64,000 bases of DNA, from assembly GCF_004193775.1 (NCBI RefSeq), contig NC_041004.1, forward strand, positions 4,735,309-4,799,308, given 5' to 3'. This document shows, one piece after another, positions 1-12,534 of the stretch. How positions within the stretch are numbered: position 1 is the stretch's first letter; each line of letters starts with the position of its first letter. The stretch comes from Glycine soja (taxonomy: Eukaryota > Streptophyta > Magnoliopsida > Fabales > Fabaceae). A model generated the notes under the pieces. That model was not told the origin of the DNA and made no database searches. It was given only the letters and a program-made list of their open reading frames with translations. A program made the translations under genes and the position numbers.

Positions 1-970
1 ATACTCATTAAGTAGTTCCATCTATCAATGTAAACCAAATTCTAAAGACTTACAAATTTAGCAGCTCAAATTTTCGATTTGTTGATCAAGATATTCAATA
101 CTCAGTAGTCAGATCACACTACGCTCAATTGATAGTAGATGCTATCAAAACAGTTTCAAACTACTGTCAGGGACAGACTCAATGTGCTACTTTTCCATTT
201 AGCTCTCAACTTTTTTTCCCTCATATTCTGACTCAGAATCCTCTTTTTTCTTAAAAAAAAATGTCAATTCAATAGAACAATGTCTGCCACTTTACTACAT
301 CATGACCAATCAAAAAATTAAGACAAGGCAACACAGGCTGTCTTTAATTTATATATCAATTTAGATTATCTCCTTTGTCTTAATATTTACAGTTCCACGA
401 ACTTCTCTGCCAGACCACTGCTCCTGCTCTTTCTTGAAACAGCAATCTGCCATAATTCATATCAAAATATTGAATGTACTGTTTGATACCCAGAAACAGT
501 GCTAATCACATGAAAAAGTTCAAAAGTAACAAAAATTCAATTCATTTTATGAACACACATCAGGTGTAACATCAACACTTGTACAAAAATAACAAACTAG
601 AAAAGTATCTGCATTGTGAAGTCCAGGATCTAAATATAACAAACGGGCATTAACCGGCTGATTCACTCGAATCATAAGGTAATGGATTCCATATATTCAA
701 TCGTTCACGCATTCATTAATTGATATCACTGGATGAAAACACGATAATTCAAATCTTCGATGTGTATTTTAAGTCTCATTTACTAAGATAAATCCACGAA
801 TGCATTAAATCCATGAAAAAACAGTCCATATGGCTGACTGACTACATGAATCCGTTAAATCCATAATGACCAAAGGAAATTAAACTTGGGTTCCAAAAGA
901 AATTGAAAAAAACTCTCAGCTCTAGCCTTTCTCTTTAGCTCGTCTGATTTTGATTTGATGTATTTATAAT
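1..970. other. 3' flank of TBP gene, no coding region seen
   Basis: This AT-rich stretch lies downstream of the minus-strand TBP gene and probably includes its 3' UTR. I see no convincing open frame. No canonical AATAAA polyadenylation signal was found on the minus strand, so the transcript end is not placed. Confidence 0.5.
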
Positions 971-3900
971 TCTGATGGGTAAACAAAATCGTTGAAGTTA
1001 CATCTGTATTTACTATGTACTGAAAAAGTTAAATATGTAAAGACAAATTCATACCATTGTTGGTTTTTCCTGAACTCCGTAAGCACAGGATATATGTTTT
1101 CAAAGGCAGTGTAAGTCTCATCTCTCACCTGAAAATGGAATTGAAAACAGATAAATTCAGTGAACAAAAAAAATGGAGGGAAATTACAAGGGGAAATATA
1201 AGCAAAATTTTTACCTTGGCTCCTGTTAGAACAATTTTTCCAGAGACAAATATAAGCAAGACTATTTTAGGTTGCTTCATACGGTAGATTAGTCCTGGAA
1301 ACAGCTCTGGTTCATACTATACCACCACAAAGGCACAAACAAGCAAGTATCAGCAAATATCCATTTTCCTCTACTTCTAGACTTTAGACAAAGCACATGC
1401 ATAGACATATGGCCCTTTCCATAACTTATACTTTCTTTATCACAAATGCGAAGTGATTTATAATACTATTAGTCAAGTTTAACCATTTCACTCCACTTAA
1501 ATTTTTAAAAGTCTAAAAACCTCCCCATCCTATAAGTATCTACAATGCTGGGCAATGCATTAAAACAGCTTTGTTGATCTTTGGTAGCCATGGAAATTAA
1601 TTATGGCTTTTTCTTCTGTAATTCAGTATCAGTCAAAGTAATGTTTTTCATACTTTGCAGCAACTATATAGTGCTTTAAACAAAATTAATGATTCCAGAG
1701 GTTATTTCATATCTAGTATATAATTAAAAAAAAAAAAAAAACCCTTAAAAGTGACCATTAAACATCAAGATAGCCAAACATTGATTGTGAAAGCAAAAAA
1801 AAATTTAATGTAAAAATCACCAGTAACCAATCCAACCCTATGAATTATTTTCCCAAAAAATAACTAACTTACACTTGAGAAAGCACCATGGGAATATGCA
1901 AGACCCTCCAGCCGTATGGGGAACTTGACATCACAAGAGCCGACAATGTTCTGAATTTTGAAATCCTAAAGCATAATACCCAAAGAACCAATTAGTAATC
2001 AAACACTACATAATTATAGTGAGAAAAGAATGACCAAAATGGATTAAAGGGGAAAAATAGAAAATTTTAAAAATAGCACTTTTCAATAATTTCAGCAAAG
2101 ATTATAAGAGCAGAAGCAGTACCTTAAATTTGGCAGGGAAGCCAAGCTTTTGGATAATACGAGCATACTGAAAGGGGAAAAATAGAAAATTTAAAAATAA
2201 TGTAAACTTTTCAGAATGAACTCCACAACACTAACTGAAGAAATAATTTGAGGATCAATCTTAAACACATGTAAACAGTTAAAACCATTCGGCCTCCTTC
2301 AATGATTTAAGAGCTCTACACCAAAAACAGGAATAACAGTTTCAAAACCAAGCTACAACAAATGGTTTAGTTCTCCAGGGCCTCCATTTGAGAAAAACCA
2401 TTAATATGAACAGGATGGTGGAGAAATAAAAAAAAAAACAAAAACAAAGAACAGTACAAACCTTCCTTGCTGCCAATTTAGATTGTTGTTCACTCTTAGC
2501 TCCAGTACAAACCTAGTCAATAGTCATAAAAAATTAAATTTAAAGTTCACGAGAGAAACCATTACAAGAAGGGTACCAAATAAGAGCCATTACAGAAAGC
2601 GGAAGAGACAAATTTCAACTTTTTGCAACCATGGTTGGCAAACTATGAATCACAGACCAGAAGGCCTATAATCTAAATCACGAATTGAAATGTATAGTAA
2701 ATTGCAAGAATTGTGCACAATTATTAAAACAAGAGAAAATATATGGTTTTCTGCTAAATAAAACTGTAAAAATAAATTTAGAAATAGAATATCTTCCTTA
2801 TTTCCATTTTACATAAATTAATGATTCTCTCATCATGCTATATAGAACCAGTTGATTCAAGGAATTCTGACAAGTGACAACCATGTTTGCAACCTCATTA
2901 CTAGCACCTTCAATGACATACTAAGGGCAAAGGCAAGCCTGAATTTTACAGAGTTTCTAAATAACACCAGTTTGACCATTGATTTGATAAACATAGTTAA
3001 TTAAAATATAACCAATACCAAAAAGAATTCAACAAGAGAACCACACAACCATAAATTAACATAGAACTAATTTGAGGACAGCATTAAAAATAACAAAATG
3101 CACTACTATCATCTAAAAGATAGACATAGCAGTGCAGCAAAGGATCATACCATCTTGCCAGAAGCAAAAATTAGAGCAGTTGTTTTGGGATCTCTTATCC
3201 TCATAATGACAGCAGCAAAACGCTGCAAACAAACACATCACAAACATCAGTGCAGTATACCACCAACCAATTAGAACTGGCGTGTATAATACATTTGCTA
3301 ATTAATGATTCTGAATAGCAAGCAGAAGATATCACGTGGGATATAAATATAAAATAGTCTTGGATTAACCACACTTCTCTGGTCCAGAAAGGAACAGAAA
3401 ACAATCCAGAAAGCAGGATAGGTGACTGCACAACCACCAGTTAATCTTTATTGTAATTCAGATGCAAAAGCAGAAAAAGAAACATGTAAACATGTGCAGA
3501 TAGCATATTTCAGTGAAAATCACTACAAGCAAATGATACTTGCCTTAGGATTGTACTCTGCATTACGAGCTTGAAGTGCAATTGTTTTGAGGTCCAACTT
3601 ACAGTCCAAATTGACTGTGGACACAATATTTCTGACGGTACAAACAGCTTGATTATTAGATTACTCCACATAAATAGAGAAAAAAATTATCATGTATGCT
3701 AATGAAAATAGAAGCAAATTATTTCCATAATCCAGAGTAAATTGTAAACAAAAACAAAATTAATAAATAATCCAGAGAAAATTGAAGCAAAATCCTTAGC
3801 ATTCCAATGTGAATAGAAGCAAAATTATTATACATTCAAAAATAAATAAAAGCAAATGTTATCAATCAAATACAACAAATGGTAGAGAGTAGATCACAAC

Positions 3901-4448
3901 ATAAACAGCCACCTCTTAAAAGTTAAAACTCAATTAGGAAATTCCTATAGTGGCATAGCAGGACGCAGTGGGATCACTAACGCTAAAATAGTGGATGCAG
4001 TCTAAAATCTTCCAAATTTGTAATGCACAGTCATGATTGATAATTGAAAGCGTACATAAAAAAATAAAAGAAATGTAAAGTATTCATAAATATTCAAAAA
4101 TAGCACTCAACAAGTCTGTTAAAGTGTCAAATAGACAAAAGTCGCAAAACTTAAGGGAGCAAAATTCCTACACAATTGAGAACTTGCAATAGTGTGATCT
4201 GTGGATAGGCTCTACAAGCATAACGGTTGAATTAGTTAGATACTTATCACTAACAAATTATCAAAAAGGGTAACCCCACAACTTAAGATTCAACCATCTG
4301 AAGCTTGCAATTGAAATTGAAGCCAATCAAAAGAGAAAGTGTAATTTGTTCATCAAAAATCAGATACTCACTGAAGGGTAGGCACGATCCCAGAAGGATG
4401 CTTCTGTAGATCCACTGGTTGGCTCCCTTCCAATCCTTGGTCAGCCAT
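971..4448 (-). CDS. TBP: TATA-box-binding protein (TBP), 200 aa, nine exons
   Basis: TBP is the nuclear general transcription factor that binds and bends the TATA element for RNA polymerases I, II and III. Coding exons on the minus strand are 4372-4448, 3544-3631, 3151-3222, 2462-2512, 2123-2167, 1873-1965, 1215-1316, 1055-1128 and one base at 971. They join in phase to exactly 200 codons, the usual plant TBP length. The protein starts [17 protein letters not shown], a short plant N-terminus, followed by the two direct repeats of the saddle (first repeat [24 protein letters not shown], second [24 protein letters not shown]), and ends FRKNQQ. All introns are GT-AG except intron 2, whose donor is GC (AAG|GCAAGT). 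The stop TGA is split: TG ends the exon at 1055 and A comes from 971 after a CCCATCAG acceptor. One small difference from the common plant sequence is Asp in IRDPK, where Glu is usual. No lesion was found. Confidence 0.96.
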
Positions 4449-5050
4449 CAAACCCTAATTTTTTTTATCAACCCAAAAATCACAGAGCTGCCCACCAAGA
4501 AAAAAAAAAAAAACCCACCATGTTCAACACCAATCAGTACCAATAACAAAAAAAAAATCAACTTCGCTTCTCTTTTTCTCAACTCAAAACACAAAAAGAT
4601 AAAACCTTTAAAACATAAACAAAAAAACACCCCAGATCTCGAAAGTCAAAAAACCCCCCCAAAAAAAACATTTTTCTTTATGAATTTCACCCAATGAAAC
4701 GAAACCCTCTTATTTCTTTAAAAATTTTGTTTAAGAAAACAAGAATTGGGGGGTTTGGGGTGTGAAATCAGACCTCGGAGAGAGGGACTAGGGTTTGGAA
4801 CTGCGCGCGAATTGAATCGGATAGGGAAAAAGAGTAAGAGAGAGAGAGAGCGGGAAGGATTCGAAAGAAGGGTTCTTTTATATGAGAAGACAGGATTTGG
4901 GATTTGTGGGTATGTTGTTGTGAATTTTGTGAGGGGTTTTGATTTGAAGAGAGAGAGAGTGTGAGTTTTTGTATGTCCGAAGAATGCGAAGAAGAGAGAG
5001 AAAGAGAGGTATTTGTGTTGTGTGTGTGGAAAGATTTGAAGGTAATAGCG
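4449..5050 (-). other. TBP 5' UTR with CT microsatellite and probable leader intron
   Basis: This is the transcribed leader upstream of the TBP start codon. On the transcript strand it is pyrimidine-rich, with a CT run at 4837-4850. A plausible leader intron runs from a GAG|GTCTGA donor near 4774 to a TGGTGGGCAG acceptor near 4485; this is inference, although plant TBP genes often have a 5' UTR intron. The short open frames on both strands here are low-complexity by-products. Confidence 0.5.
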
Positions 5051-5074
5051 AAAGGGTTGATACTTGCCACCTCT

Positions 5075-5082
5075 TATTTATA
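5075..5082 (-). promoter_or_regulatory. TATA box of the TBP gene
   Basis: TATAAATA reads on the minus strand, about 630 bp upstream of the TBP ATG, and is followed by CT-rich leader. Transcription would be expected to start roughly 30 bp downstream, near 5045-5050. Confidence 0.7.
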
Positions 5083-5108
5083 AGCGTGTGGGAGAGGAAT
5101 ACCTGGTT

Positions 5109-5139
5109 CATGCATGGCCCAATAGGGGACTTACACGTG
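5109..5139 (-). promoter_or_regulatory. TBP promoter motif cluster: RY, site II, G-box
   Basis: Just upstream of the TATA box are CATGCATG (5109-5116, RY type), TGGGCC on the minus strand (5116-5121, a site II/TCP-type element common in plant housekeeping promoters) and the palindrome CACGTG (5134-5139, G-box). The motifs are visible; their function is inferred from position. Confidence 0.5.
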
Positions 5140-5199
5140 AGTGTGTGTTGGTTGACTTGACTGGCCTTTCTGGAAATTAGAAATAGAATGAACCATGGG

Positions 5200-6360
5200 G
5201 TGTTTTTTTTCATCCTATTTTTTAATTATTATTAGTGCAATCTATGGTTTTTTCTTTATTTTATTATGACTTATTTTATATAAATAAAAATATTTTAAAA
5301 ATAGATAAAATAATTTTAAATATAAACAAAAGTAGCATAATAGCCCTTATCTTGTTTGGGTGTTAAGGTTATAATTAATAGATTTTATATATTATTATAT
5401 ATTTTATTATATTTTTAAGCTATTTTTTAAAATTTTACTAAAATATATATTAGTAGACGTGTATATAAATATTTGAATATGTATAAGTATAATTTTTAAA
5501 ATTTGTGTATATGTATTTATTTAATTAAATATTAAATATATATTTACATGTGTGTCATATTTAGGGTGAGCATGATCCACTTTAGTCCTAAAATCTGATT
5601 TGATCTTAAATTGATTTAGATGGATTCGATTTTTAAGATTAGACCTATTGTGTCAATCAATAACGATAACTTCCATAACAATTAATATAAAAAAAATGAA
5701 AATAGAAATTGAAAAGGATGTCAATTGAATGATGAAAATGATTATATATAGAAGTACTAATTATAGGGGGAAACTAATTTGATAGGAAAACAGACAAATC
5801 AGAATCTAGAGAAAACAAAGAAAGTCAAGAGATAAGAAAAATTTTAACTAAATAAAAAATGAGAATACAAGGAAAAAAAGTGTAAAAAAAAAAGAAAAAA
5901 GATTTGATAATACAAATTTCTCATCCATACATGTGTGTATTTTCCTTTTTAAAATAAAATAAATAACTTTTTTTTCATGAATAAAAAAGTTTTAAATAAC
6001 ACTGATTGTAAATTTTTCAAATCCACAAAATTGATAATTTTGTTAGTTTGTTTTTCTATATTTTTATTATTTTGAAAAGTAAAATAAAAATGAATCATAA
6101 TTATACCTAAAATATCATTAAATTAAAAAAATGTCGTGTTAAGTTATTATAATGCCAATACTTTTCTGAAACTTTATAATACTCATTTTAAATTGAATTA
6201 AACAAAAAATAATACTCTCTTTGAATTAAATAAAAACTAAATTTAAAAACAATATAATTATTATTTATAGAAAAGAATACTATAAAACAATATAATAAAT
6301 TAGTCATAACAAAAATAATGATGTTAATTTTTTTTTCCTATTAATAGTTGCTCTTTATTT
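5200..6360. other. AT-rich intergenic DNA
   Basis: Very AT-rich sequence with long A and T runs. No gene, RNA or element boundary is recognised. Confidence 0.6.
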
Positions 6361-7170
6361 ACTTAACATGTAGGTTATGAACCAAGTAGGTTGTAATTAC
6401 AGGTCTCAAGTAAACTAAGCAATAGGAATGTCAATGATATTCTACTAAGTTAATACAATATCTTTATTTTAGTCTTTATATATTTTAAATAAAATAAAAA
6501 ACAAAAAAATAAAGTTAAAAAAAACAGCTAACAACATCTGATTAATAAAAAGTTATTAGGAAAGAGTAGCAAAAGTTTAAAAACTGATAAAGGATAAAAT
6601 TGTTTAAAATTTGTAGACATCAAAAAGATGTGTTCCCTTTATTAATAGTACATTGTATATTAATAATAAGCATATATTTTTTTTGTTTAGTAATTGTTAT
6701 TTTTGGTTTATTTGAACATACAAATTTTGAATCAATGAGGTTTCAGGAAAACAATGATGATGAAGCAGGATCAAGTAATATCCTACTAGGTTAGCACAAT
6801 ATTTTTATTATAATCTACTACTAAGAAACATTCTTGTCTCTTTATATATTTTATATAATAAAAAAAGAAAAAAAACTTAGAAGTTGAAAAAACAAACTAC
6901 CAACATCATAGTAGTGGAAAGTTATTAGGAGATAGTAGAGGTTTAAAAACTGATAAATGATAAAATGGTTTAAAATTTGTGGACACAAAAAAGAGGAATT
7001 CCATTTATTAATAGTAAGTATATATTATTTATTTATTGTCTATTAATACATTTTTGGTTTATTTGAACATACAGGTTTTGAATTAAGGAGGTTTTAGGGA
7101 AACAATAACCATGGAGGACAAGTAACATGCATGTCAATTACAAAGGTTAGCACAATACTTTTATCACAAA
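6361..7170 (+). repeat. Diverged tandem repeat, unit about 350-370 bp
   Basis: A unit containing AGTTATTAGG, then TTTAAAAACTGATAAA, then TTTGAACATACA and GGTTAGCACAATA recurs. AGTTATTAGG occurs at 6551 and 6920 (369 bp apart). The GAACATACA...GAGGTTT block occurs near 6714 and 7066, with a weaker upstream copy near 6367. The array ends about 500 bp before the Helitron coding remains and may belong to that element's 5' region. Confidence 0.6.
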
Positions 7171-7685
7171 CTTTGATATACTCTGATACATATATGTTCA
7201 CTTGCACATATTAAGTGTATATATTTTTTAACTAAAAAACAACTCAAATATGATGGGCGTAGACATGCTAATTGATCATACTACAAACTAAACTAACAAT
7301 CAAGGCACGATGATTATACTATTCTCTGTTATCTTTATTGTTACATTACCATTCCAATTGTTATTAATTACCATCTCAATTGTTATAACACAAACTCTCT
7401 ACAATATCAACATAAGTTGTACATATACTAATATGGCAAAAAAAAAGCATTGATATCCCTGTTTGTTAGCCATCTTAATTTTAATAATGGTTTAGATCAT
7501 TTTAGTCATATTAGCTAAACATTCTTATATTCTTGCTTCTTCTTCAATTTCAGATACTATAAGTGAAAATAAGAAATATTAGTTCATATCAATGTAGATA
7601 AAATCAAAATATTTTACAAGTCCTATGTAAAATGAGAAATTCGTTAAATTTCTTCTAATTTAAATAAGGTGTAACTTTTTTCATA

Positions 7686-8174
7686 ATGCAAGAGTTGCAA
7701 TGTAGATTTCGACAAACTCATAATAGTGTTTGTAATTTTCAAAATATCATAAGAATTGTCAAATTTCAATTGTCTACTCCAAGTACACGTAGACGTTGTC
7801 ATGCACGTCTGTTTTATCATGAATCGTGTGATATGTGTTGCTCTAGTGGAAAGGTGTCATTTTCACATGTTAGTGCTCCACGAGGGTGGCTTCAAATATT
7901 TTTAGACACTTCATCAAAAGGAAGATGTTTTAGGCAACACATTAAAAGTTACAATCATGTACTTTCATTTACTTTGCTAGGTGTTAATGTTGATGAAAAC
8001 ATTCTTGGATCTGGACGTGGTATATATACTTTTCACGCTCAAGGGAAAATGTATCACAACATAGGAGAATTTTATCCAAATGAGGATTCTAGGCCATTTT
8101 TCTTGCAACTGTATATCTATGATACAAAGCACGAGTTACAAAATAGAATGTTGGAAAACTTTCAACTTCACTAG
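7686..8174 (+). pseudogene. Helitron helicase-like N-terminal fragment
   Basis: This 162-codon frame carries features shared by plant Helitron proteins. A Cys-rich start (CDMCCSSGKVSF) is followed by RQHIKSYNHVLSFTLLGVNV, then a GRGIYTFHAQGKMYHNIG block and a QLYIYDTKHELQNRM block. These match the order of the Helitron_like_N/replication region. No rolling-circle catalytic tyrosine can be assigned in this piece. The frame ends at a stop just after ENFQLH and later parts lie in other frames. Homology is confident; function is lost. Confidence 0.8.
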
Positions 8175-8747
8175 ATTATGGTTTATAAGTTGCAACAAAT
8201 ACTTCATCAATAAAATCCTCTTGTGCGTGTATTTAGACAACTTGAACTACGTCCAGATGTTCAAGAATGTAATTTACTTATTAAAGAGTGTCCTACTAAT
8301 TAGCCATAATATCAACTCCTAACTACACCACAAGTTGCAACAATTATTATTGATGAAGATGCAAAATCAATGACAAGTGATCAAAATATTAGGAAGGTAA
8401 GACATGATGGAATTTTGATGAAGATTCAAGAGATTGTAGGATAATATGATCCTATACAATATCCTTTATTATTTCCTTTTAGGACATTGGTTGGGATCTC
8501 AACACAAAAAATGATAACAAACAAAATATCTCATGTCGTGAATATTATAACTACATGCTTCAAGTAAATGACATTGTTTTATACAATATTGGAACTATAT
8601 ATTTGTAAAAAATGTAATATAATATTTTAAGTGATAAATTTGTTCGTTGTAGATTTGTTCAAATGATCAATCCACGTTGTTCGAGCAATTTAACTTTTAC
8701 AATAATATGTTATAGACAATTATGTCAAGATTGATGTAGAGAGACTA

Positions 8748-9248
8748 ATGTGGATTCGAAATCACCAAAATAATATTCATGCTGAAGTTTATCAAGGCCT
8801 AACAGATGCTTTGCATGTAGGAGAAAATATTGTAGGTTGCTATTATATTAAAATTATTATACAACATATTTTCTTTGTGATTATACAAAAAAATCAATTA
8901 CATCAATTAGCATCTACATGTCCAATTTGCTATGTAAAAAATGTCATACAAAGAACAATATTACCATCACTGTTTATTGGTAATCATCGACACTTAACCA
9001 AACATTATGAAGATGGTGTGGTTATTGTTCTTCATGATGGTAGGCCTAATAATTTTCTTGCAATGACATACAATCCTTCTTGGAGTGAAATATCCTTCGA
9101 ACTTGCCACTCATCAAACACCACAAAATTGTCTTGACTTGTTAACAAGAATCTTTCGAGCAAAATTTGAGCAATTAAAGGATAATTTCATTAATAAAGGT
9201 TTCCTTAGGAAGTTTAAAAGTTATATGCATGTAACAAATTTTCAAAAA
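8748..9248 (+). pseudogene. Helitron replication-protein middle fragment
   Basis: A 167-codon frame includes LPSLFIGNHRHLTKHYEDGV, FLAMTYNPSWSEISFEL and QTPQNCLDLLTRIFRAKFEQL, matching successive blocks of the Helitron Rep domain in plants. The family would continue into a G-L-P-H-xH metal-binding motif; here the reading stops at FQK and the next bases read only GLPYL in a broken context, so the HxH ligands are missing or mutated. Nonfunctional fragment. Confidence 0.75.
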
Positions 9249-9519
9249 TGAGGACTACCTTACCTCATGTACACATGCTACTGATCTTAAATAGTAATGA
9301 CAAATTATGAGATTCATAACAAAATGATATCGTTGTGAGGACAAAAATATCAAAAATTGAAGAGGAACCATAATTGCATGAGATCGTACCAAAATATATG
9401 ATACATGGACCTTACAGAACACTTAATCCAAAATATTCGTGTATGAAAAAAGGTCAGTGCAAGAAAAAGTATCCCAAATAGTTCTAAAAAATACATGTCA
9501 AGGAAACAACTCATATCCG

Positions 9520-9732
9520 AAGTACAAAAGATGATTTAGGGATCCAAGACCTATAAATGGAAATATAATTGTTGATAACAAATGGGTGGTTCCTTACAAC
9601 CCTTGGTTGTTGTTGAAGTATGACTGTAACATTAATGTTGAAGTATGCAATAACATCAAGGGTGTTAAATATTTGTATAAATATGTCTACAGAGACCATG
9701 ATCAAGTAGCAATGGAGGTTTGCAGATGATCA
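9520..9732 (+). pseudogene. Helitron block with YLYKYVY motif
   Basis: The plus strand reads a short open stretch containing VDNKWVVPYNPWLLLKYDC, NINVEVCNNIKGVKYLYKYV and Y-R-D-H-D. This is a well-known conserved block of plant Helitron proteins lying between the Rep domain and the helicase. It is closed by stops on both sides. From 9733 to 10360 the homology continues weakly in mixed frames with many stops. Confidence 0.75.
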
Positions 9733-10360
9733 CATGTAGAGGAGGTTCAACAATATATTAATGCACAATGGATTTGTGCTCCAGAAGCTTTTCGGAATAT
9801 ATTTAGATTTACTCTTTACATAATATATTCGTGTGTTGAGAGATTACAAATCCATTTATCACATTGCCATCAGGTAAAGAATCATTGATGTACTAAACAT
9901 TGGTTGTAACTCCAAAACCATGTTGACATAATTTTGTGCTCTAAACTGTAGAGATCCATAAGCTAGGAACTATTTGTATAGAGATATTCCTTAGGATTAT
10001 TTTTGACATAGAGGAGATAAGGAATGACACCAAAGAAGGTCAAACAAGAAAGTTGTTCGTAGGATCTATACGGTATCTCCTTCAAAAAGGAAGAAATTAT
10101 ACTTGTGTGTTTTGTTATCTCATTTAAGAGGTCCAACCAATTGGGAATACCTACTTTCACCCAATGAACACATGTTTGCCACATTCAAAAAAGTGGTTGA
10201 ACATTGAGGCTTTTTAAAAAGTGACAATAGTCTTCATAAATGCTTAGTTGAAACATCAAGTCTACGAATCTCTTATGCTTTAAGAAGGTTGTTTGTCACT
10301 ATATTAACTTTTTGTGAACTAGCTAATGTTATGACTTTCTAGGATGAGTTTTACATCTAC

Positions 10361-11001
10361 ATGGTAGAAGATTATCCTTCAACAAGCATAATCATGGGAT
10401 CAATCTTGACTAATATGTTATTAAGAGATTTGAATGACCTACTGATTCAACATGAAAGACAAATCACAAATTATGATTTGCCAACAATATCATTGGAGGA
10501 CATTGAAAACAATTCAATTCGAATGGTTATACAAGAGGAGTTATTGGTCCAAGTACCCAATAAAGATGTGGAATGTGTACAAAAGTTAAATAATGACAAA
10601 TTAATTTTTTTAATGCCATTATGGATGTTATCCATTATAAACAAAATCAAGTTTTCTTTGTGAATGGTCCAGGAGGAACAAGTAAAACACTCCTCTATCA
10701 CACTTTAATTACAAATTTGAAAAGTAAGGATCATATTGTCTTAGCAACTATCTCATCTTGGATAACTGCGACACTATTACCTAGTGGTCAGATTGCACAT
10801 TCTCGATTTAAAATATTTATCAATGTAGAAACATATTCATTTTGCTCAATAAGTAAACAATTTGATCTTGCAATGCTAATTAAAGAAATAACATCAATAG
10901 TTTGGGATGAAACACCAAAGAAAAATAGATATGCTTTGAAAGCATTAGATTATTCATTAAAGAATATTTTAGATTGTGATGCTCCATTTGGGGGGAAGTA
11001 A
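10361..11001 (+). pseudogene. PIF1-like helicase N-terminal fragment of the Helitron
   Basis: Two overlapping frames (10361-10663 and 10621-11001) carry the start of the PIF1-family SF1 DNA helicase. The P-loop reads FFVNGPGGTSKT, with Ser where the family has Gly before the Lys-Thr. Further on are a TISSWITATLLPSGQIAHSRFK block and a degraded Walker B region (VWDETP in place of the usual DE(A/x)P surroundings). The frame change near 10640 and the stop at 11001 make it nonfunctional. Confidence 0.8.
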
Positions 11002-11034
11002 TGATATTAGAAGGGAATTTTTGTTAAGTACTTT

Positions 11035-11930
11035 ATGTTGTTCGAAAACATACTAAGACATAAATGTTTTTTACATGTATTGTTAAGTTTCTTTTATGGG
11101 TCATCACAAAGGTCCTACATTTGCGATAAAACATGCGATCATTGCAAAATCATTATTTTGCTAAAAATCTCATGCGGATTGAAAATGGTATTGAACCTAC
11201 CAAGCATGGTGATATGGTCAAAATTCCCCCACCAACTTGCAATAACATGAGAAAGAGAAATTTTAATACAAAAGATTATATAAGAAACATTTCCCCAATT
11301 AGAATCTCATACATTAGATGCGTCTCATATAGTACAAAGAGTCATATTGACACCAAAAATAAAAAATGTTTAAAAAATTAATGATTTAATTATCAGTTAT
11401 TTCTCAAAGGAAGAACAAAATTTGTTATCATTTAATGAGGTTGAAGGGGACACACACAACTTATATCAACATGAGTACTTGCACTTCATTGCTCCAAGGG
11501 TCTGCCTTCGCATATTTTAAAGGTTAAAAAGGTGTACCATTGATGTTGTTGTGAAACATAGACCCTAAATTCGACATGTGTAATGGGACAAGACTACTAT
11601 GTCATGGACTTTTTTATGAACATATTAGATGTTGAAATCCTAATAGTTGTCATGCTGGAAGAAAAACTTTCTTGCCTAGAATTAAACATAAGACAATAAA
11701 GAGTGTGAGACTTCTCTTTGTTCTTCTTAGGAAGCAATTTCTTGTCAAACTAAGTTTTGCAATTTCCATTAATAAGTCACAAGGTCAATTATATGGTGCT
11801 TTGTGAAGAAATGTTTTTCAAGCTTCCACAAAAATTCTTATTAAAGAATGACAACTTGAAGGGGAGGATGGAAAATTCACAATAAATGTTGTTTTTACAG
11901 AAACTCTCAAACTTAGGTATTCCTTTTCTT
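11035..11930 (+). pseudogene. PIF1-like helicase C-terminal remnants
   Basis: Scattered stretches in changing frames correspond to the C-terminal half of the Helitron helicase: a degraded LPR-IKH region, then LLRKQFLVKLSFAISINKSQ followed by GQ (near 11725-11790), the last conserved helicase motif of PIF1-type Helitron proteins. A weak FTINVVF tail lies near 11875-11900. Several stops and indels lie between them. Confidence 0.7.
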
Positions 11931-11959
11931 CCATAATAGTATTGATTGATATAATTATT

Positions 11960-12534
11960 TTTTTATTAATTTATTTTATTGTCAGAATATAAATTAGGAA
12001 GCATTTTAATAGACAAAAATAAAATTACATTGATTATATATATTTTTGTCGGTTTTAAAGGAAAATTAAGATTCAATGATATCTTTCAACTATACGGAAG
12101 AGTTGAAAACAAAGCATTTGGGCATGTACTTTGACAAGAAAGTAAGTGATAAAATATATGTTTATTTCTTTAGTTTTTTTTTACAAATATTCAATAGAAT
12201 TAGTTATATTTTTAGGAGGGAAAATTTGAAAAACTATAGAATATTTGGAAGGACGGGTACTTACTTGAAATAATTTGCCCAATTAACAAGGCTAGATCAA
12301 ATTTGTTACTAACAATCTTCATATTATATCATTTTCAATCAATCAACTATATTTTTAATTTTCTTTAGCATAGGTTCACTAGATAAAAATTTATTCGATT
12401 GGATGAGATTCTACTATGTCAACAAATAAAACTCAACTTTAAAAATGGTAAAAACAGAATTATAGTCTCAAATGGTAGGAAGGTAATATATAGAGATTAT
12501 TTTGAAATATTTACGTACTCTAATTGTTCGCTCT
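11960..12534. other. AT-rich gap between Helitron remnants and gypsy LTR
   Basis: No recognisable coding sequence. A short open frame at 12076-12273 has no family resemblance that I can see. The 3' terminus of the Helitron may lie here but no CTRR end with hairpin could be fixed. Confidence 0.4.

Larger units (their letters stand above)
7686..11930 (+). mobile_element. Decayed Helitron (rep/helicase remnants)
   Basis: Protein fragments in the order expected for a plant Helitron Rep-helicase are scattered over all three plus-strand frames: a helitron-like N-terminal domain, a replication-initiator-like part, a YKYVY-type block, a PIF1 helicase P-loop, and the C-terminal INKSQGQ motif. Many stops and frame changes show the element is inactive. 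The 5' TC and 3' CTRR ends and terminal hairpin were not located, so these limits cover coding remains only. Confidence 0.8.

Noticed and set aside
4419..5213. Several overlapping open frames on both strands (60-111 codons)
   Set aside because: They fall in the TBP leader and promoter, are made of K/N- or S-rich low complexity from GA/CT runs, and have no domain.
12076..12273. 65-codon frame after the Helitron
   Set aside because: No match to Helitron or other families by eye; AT-rich and unsupported.
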